Origin: a virus
Length of the DNA stretch: 26,482 nt
Direction: 5' to 3' (one strand)
IMG/VR virus record: IMGVR_UViG_3300042478_000653
Location: 1-26,482 of that record
Below the pieces are notes generated by a model. That model saw only the letters and a list, made by a program, of their open reading frames with translations. It ran no database searches and was not told where the DNA came from. Positions within the stretch are counted from its first letter, which is position 1, and each line of letters starts with the position of its first letter. The translations under genes were made by a program, and so were the position numbers. Below are positions 25,359-26,482 of the stretch, piece after piece.

Positions 25359-26482
25359 GTACCAGCCTCTATTACCTTATTAGATAAAATTGTAAATTTA
25401 GTATTCTGAGAAGTTATAAATTTATCATTTACAAAATTTAAATCAACTTGAATGTTTCCAGATGCTATATTGTATATTTCCAAAATACCCTTTTTAACAT
25501 TAATTCTTCCATAATTTAATGATGAATTATAATTATATGAACCTGAAGAAGTTCTTACAAATGTTTTAAGTGGTACAAATGTATCTAATTCAGTAGTATT
25601 TGTAATTGTTGCTCTTAATTGTACGGTTCTACTATTCTTATCTAAGAAAGATTCTGTTACTGATTTAGTTGAGCCGACTAAAATATTAAATTCATTTTCT
25701 AAATTTATAGTTACACCATTTGTTGGTGCATCTGTAAATATCTTATTATAGTTCATGATAATATCAACAGATCGAACATCTGAAAAATTATTTAAAATAT
25801 TTGTTTTTATTTGGGCTATATCAAAAGTAATATTATATTTACTTATAATAGAATAATTTGAAATTAAATAATTTTTGATATTTGAAATTATTCTTTGTTT
25901 TGTAGATGATGATGTAATCTCTGGATTGAATTTCAATTGCACATCATAAGTAAGATTGTCCGATGTGGATTGAACATATTCAGGAAGAATAGTCACAGCA
26001 CATTTTGTCTTAAGATATGATATAAGATCTAATACATCTGATGTCGGAATAGAATCAGTTGCAATAAAAACTCTTCCATATTTTGGTGGAAATAATTCAT
26101 CGCCACCAAAAATTGAGAAGTTATCTTTAGATACATCAAAACCTTTATTTCTTAAATATACAGTAGATATTGCTAAAAAGTCATTTTTTGTAATTGCTCT
26201 ATTTTGTGCAGCAAAAAACTTAGGACCAATAAATTTTAAATAATCTATATCTGGACCATTCAATCCACCAGATGATGTTTGTATAAGTTCAATATTATTG
26301 CTTGTTTCTGCAACATATTCAAAATTAACTATATTATTTGCAGCAGTTCCATTAGATGTCAAATAACTAATTCTTGTATTATATGAATCTAAAACTTCAT
26401 TTCCAAGTGAATTTTCTTTACCAAACTGTATCTCAAATCCTGTCTCAAATCTTTCAACGAAATAACTAGTTTGACTTAAATT
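25355..26482 (-). CDS. 6: Baseplate wedge protein gp6 (partial, N-terminus beyond right edge)
   Basis: This is the C-terminal part of the main baseplate wedge scaffold, a baseplate J-like protein. The frame is open from the right edge, with 375 residues visible; a TTG at 26362 is internal and not the start. Visible landmarks are GFEIQFGKEN near the beginning of the visible part, ISYLTSNGTAANN, QNRAITKNDFLAI, RVFIATDSIPTSDVLDLISY, VTILPEYVQSTSDNLTYDV, and a helix IKNYLISNYSIISKYNITFD leading to SDVRSVDI. This succession of an alpha/beta domain and a C-terminal beta domain is that of gp6/baseplate J. T4 gp6 is 660 aa, so somewhat less than half is probably missing. The stop overlaps the gp7-like start (ATGA). 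Confidence 0.92.
   Translation of the reverse strand, partial: NLSQTSYFVERFETGFEIQFGKENSLGNEVLDSYNTRISYLTSNGTAANNIVNFEYVAETSNNIELIQTSSGGLNGPDIDYLKFIGPKFFAAQNRAITKNDFLAISTVYLRNKGFDVSKDNFSIFGGDELFPPKYGRVFIATDSIPTSDVLDLISYLKTKCAVTILPEYVQSTSDNLTYDVQLKFNPEITSSSTKQRIISNIKNYLISNYSIISKYNITFDIAQIKTNILNNFSDVRSVDIIMNYNKIFTDAPTNGVTINLENEFNILVGSTKSVTESFLDKNSRTVQLRATITNTTELDTFVPLKTFVRTSSGSYNYNSSLNYGRINVKKGILEIYNIASGNIQVDLNFVNDKFITSQNTKFTILSNKVIEAGT

Noticed and set aside
26360-26362. TTG as the start of gp6
   Set aside because: The same frame continues upstream to the window edge with gp6-like sequence (GFEIQFG), so the gene is truncated, not short.
1-26482. CRISPR array, tRNA, insertion sequence or origin
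   Set aside because: Nearly all bases lie in well-supported genes; no spaced direct repeats, cloverleaf or transposase signature was seen.

Overview
This window is part of the late structural gene block of a T4-like contractile-tailed phage (Caudoviricetes, myovirus). All 18 genes lie on the minus strand, so transcription runs from the right end to the left end. The DNA is AT-rich and almost fully coding. Neighbouring genes overlap or abut, several through TAATG or ATGA stop/start overlaps, and the largest gaps are about 34 and 45 bases. The conserved proteins look closer to marine/cyanophage-type and 'far T4' relatives than to coliphage T4 itself, but that is a judgement by eye. No tRNA, integrase, metabolic gene or other host marker is present, so the host cannot be named.

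In transcription order, the right end (26482 to about 21725) holds baseplate wedge genes: gp6 (cut by the window edge), a short gp7-like protein, an enlarged gp8, and a small adaptor-like protein. Next comes a 14.5 kb block (about 21712 to 7198) where T4 carries gp9-gp12 and wac (short and long fibre connectors, short tail fibre, whiskers). Here it holds a 772-aa tail fibre with a sugar-binding-like module, a 158-aa protein related to a domain inside that fibre, and four large Cys-rich proteins (904, 995, 1510 and 485 aa). Three of the four start with a collagen-like Gly-X-Y stalk. Three of the four (904, 995, 485) end in a DUF1566/Lcl-C-like domain, and all carry paired-cysteine (CC) repeats. 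This is the most unusual part of the window.

The left part (7201 to 1) is a textbook T4 neck, packaging and tail order: a conserved Cys-rich 166-aa protein, neck gp13 and gp14, tail terminator gp15, small and large terminase gp16 and gp17, a compact tail sheath gp18, tail tube gp19, and a second tandem tail tube paralogue cut by the left edge. A perfect T4 late-promoter element (TATAAATA) lies just before gp13, inside the loop of a hairpin that would pair the gp13 Shine-Dalgarno and start codon. This resembles the T4 strategy that blocks translation from read-through transcripts but permits it from late transcripts.

Together the genes build the baseplate, receptor-binding fibres, neck, sheath and tube, and drive DNA packaging. 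No stretch longer than about 45 bases lacks a gene.
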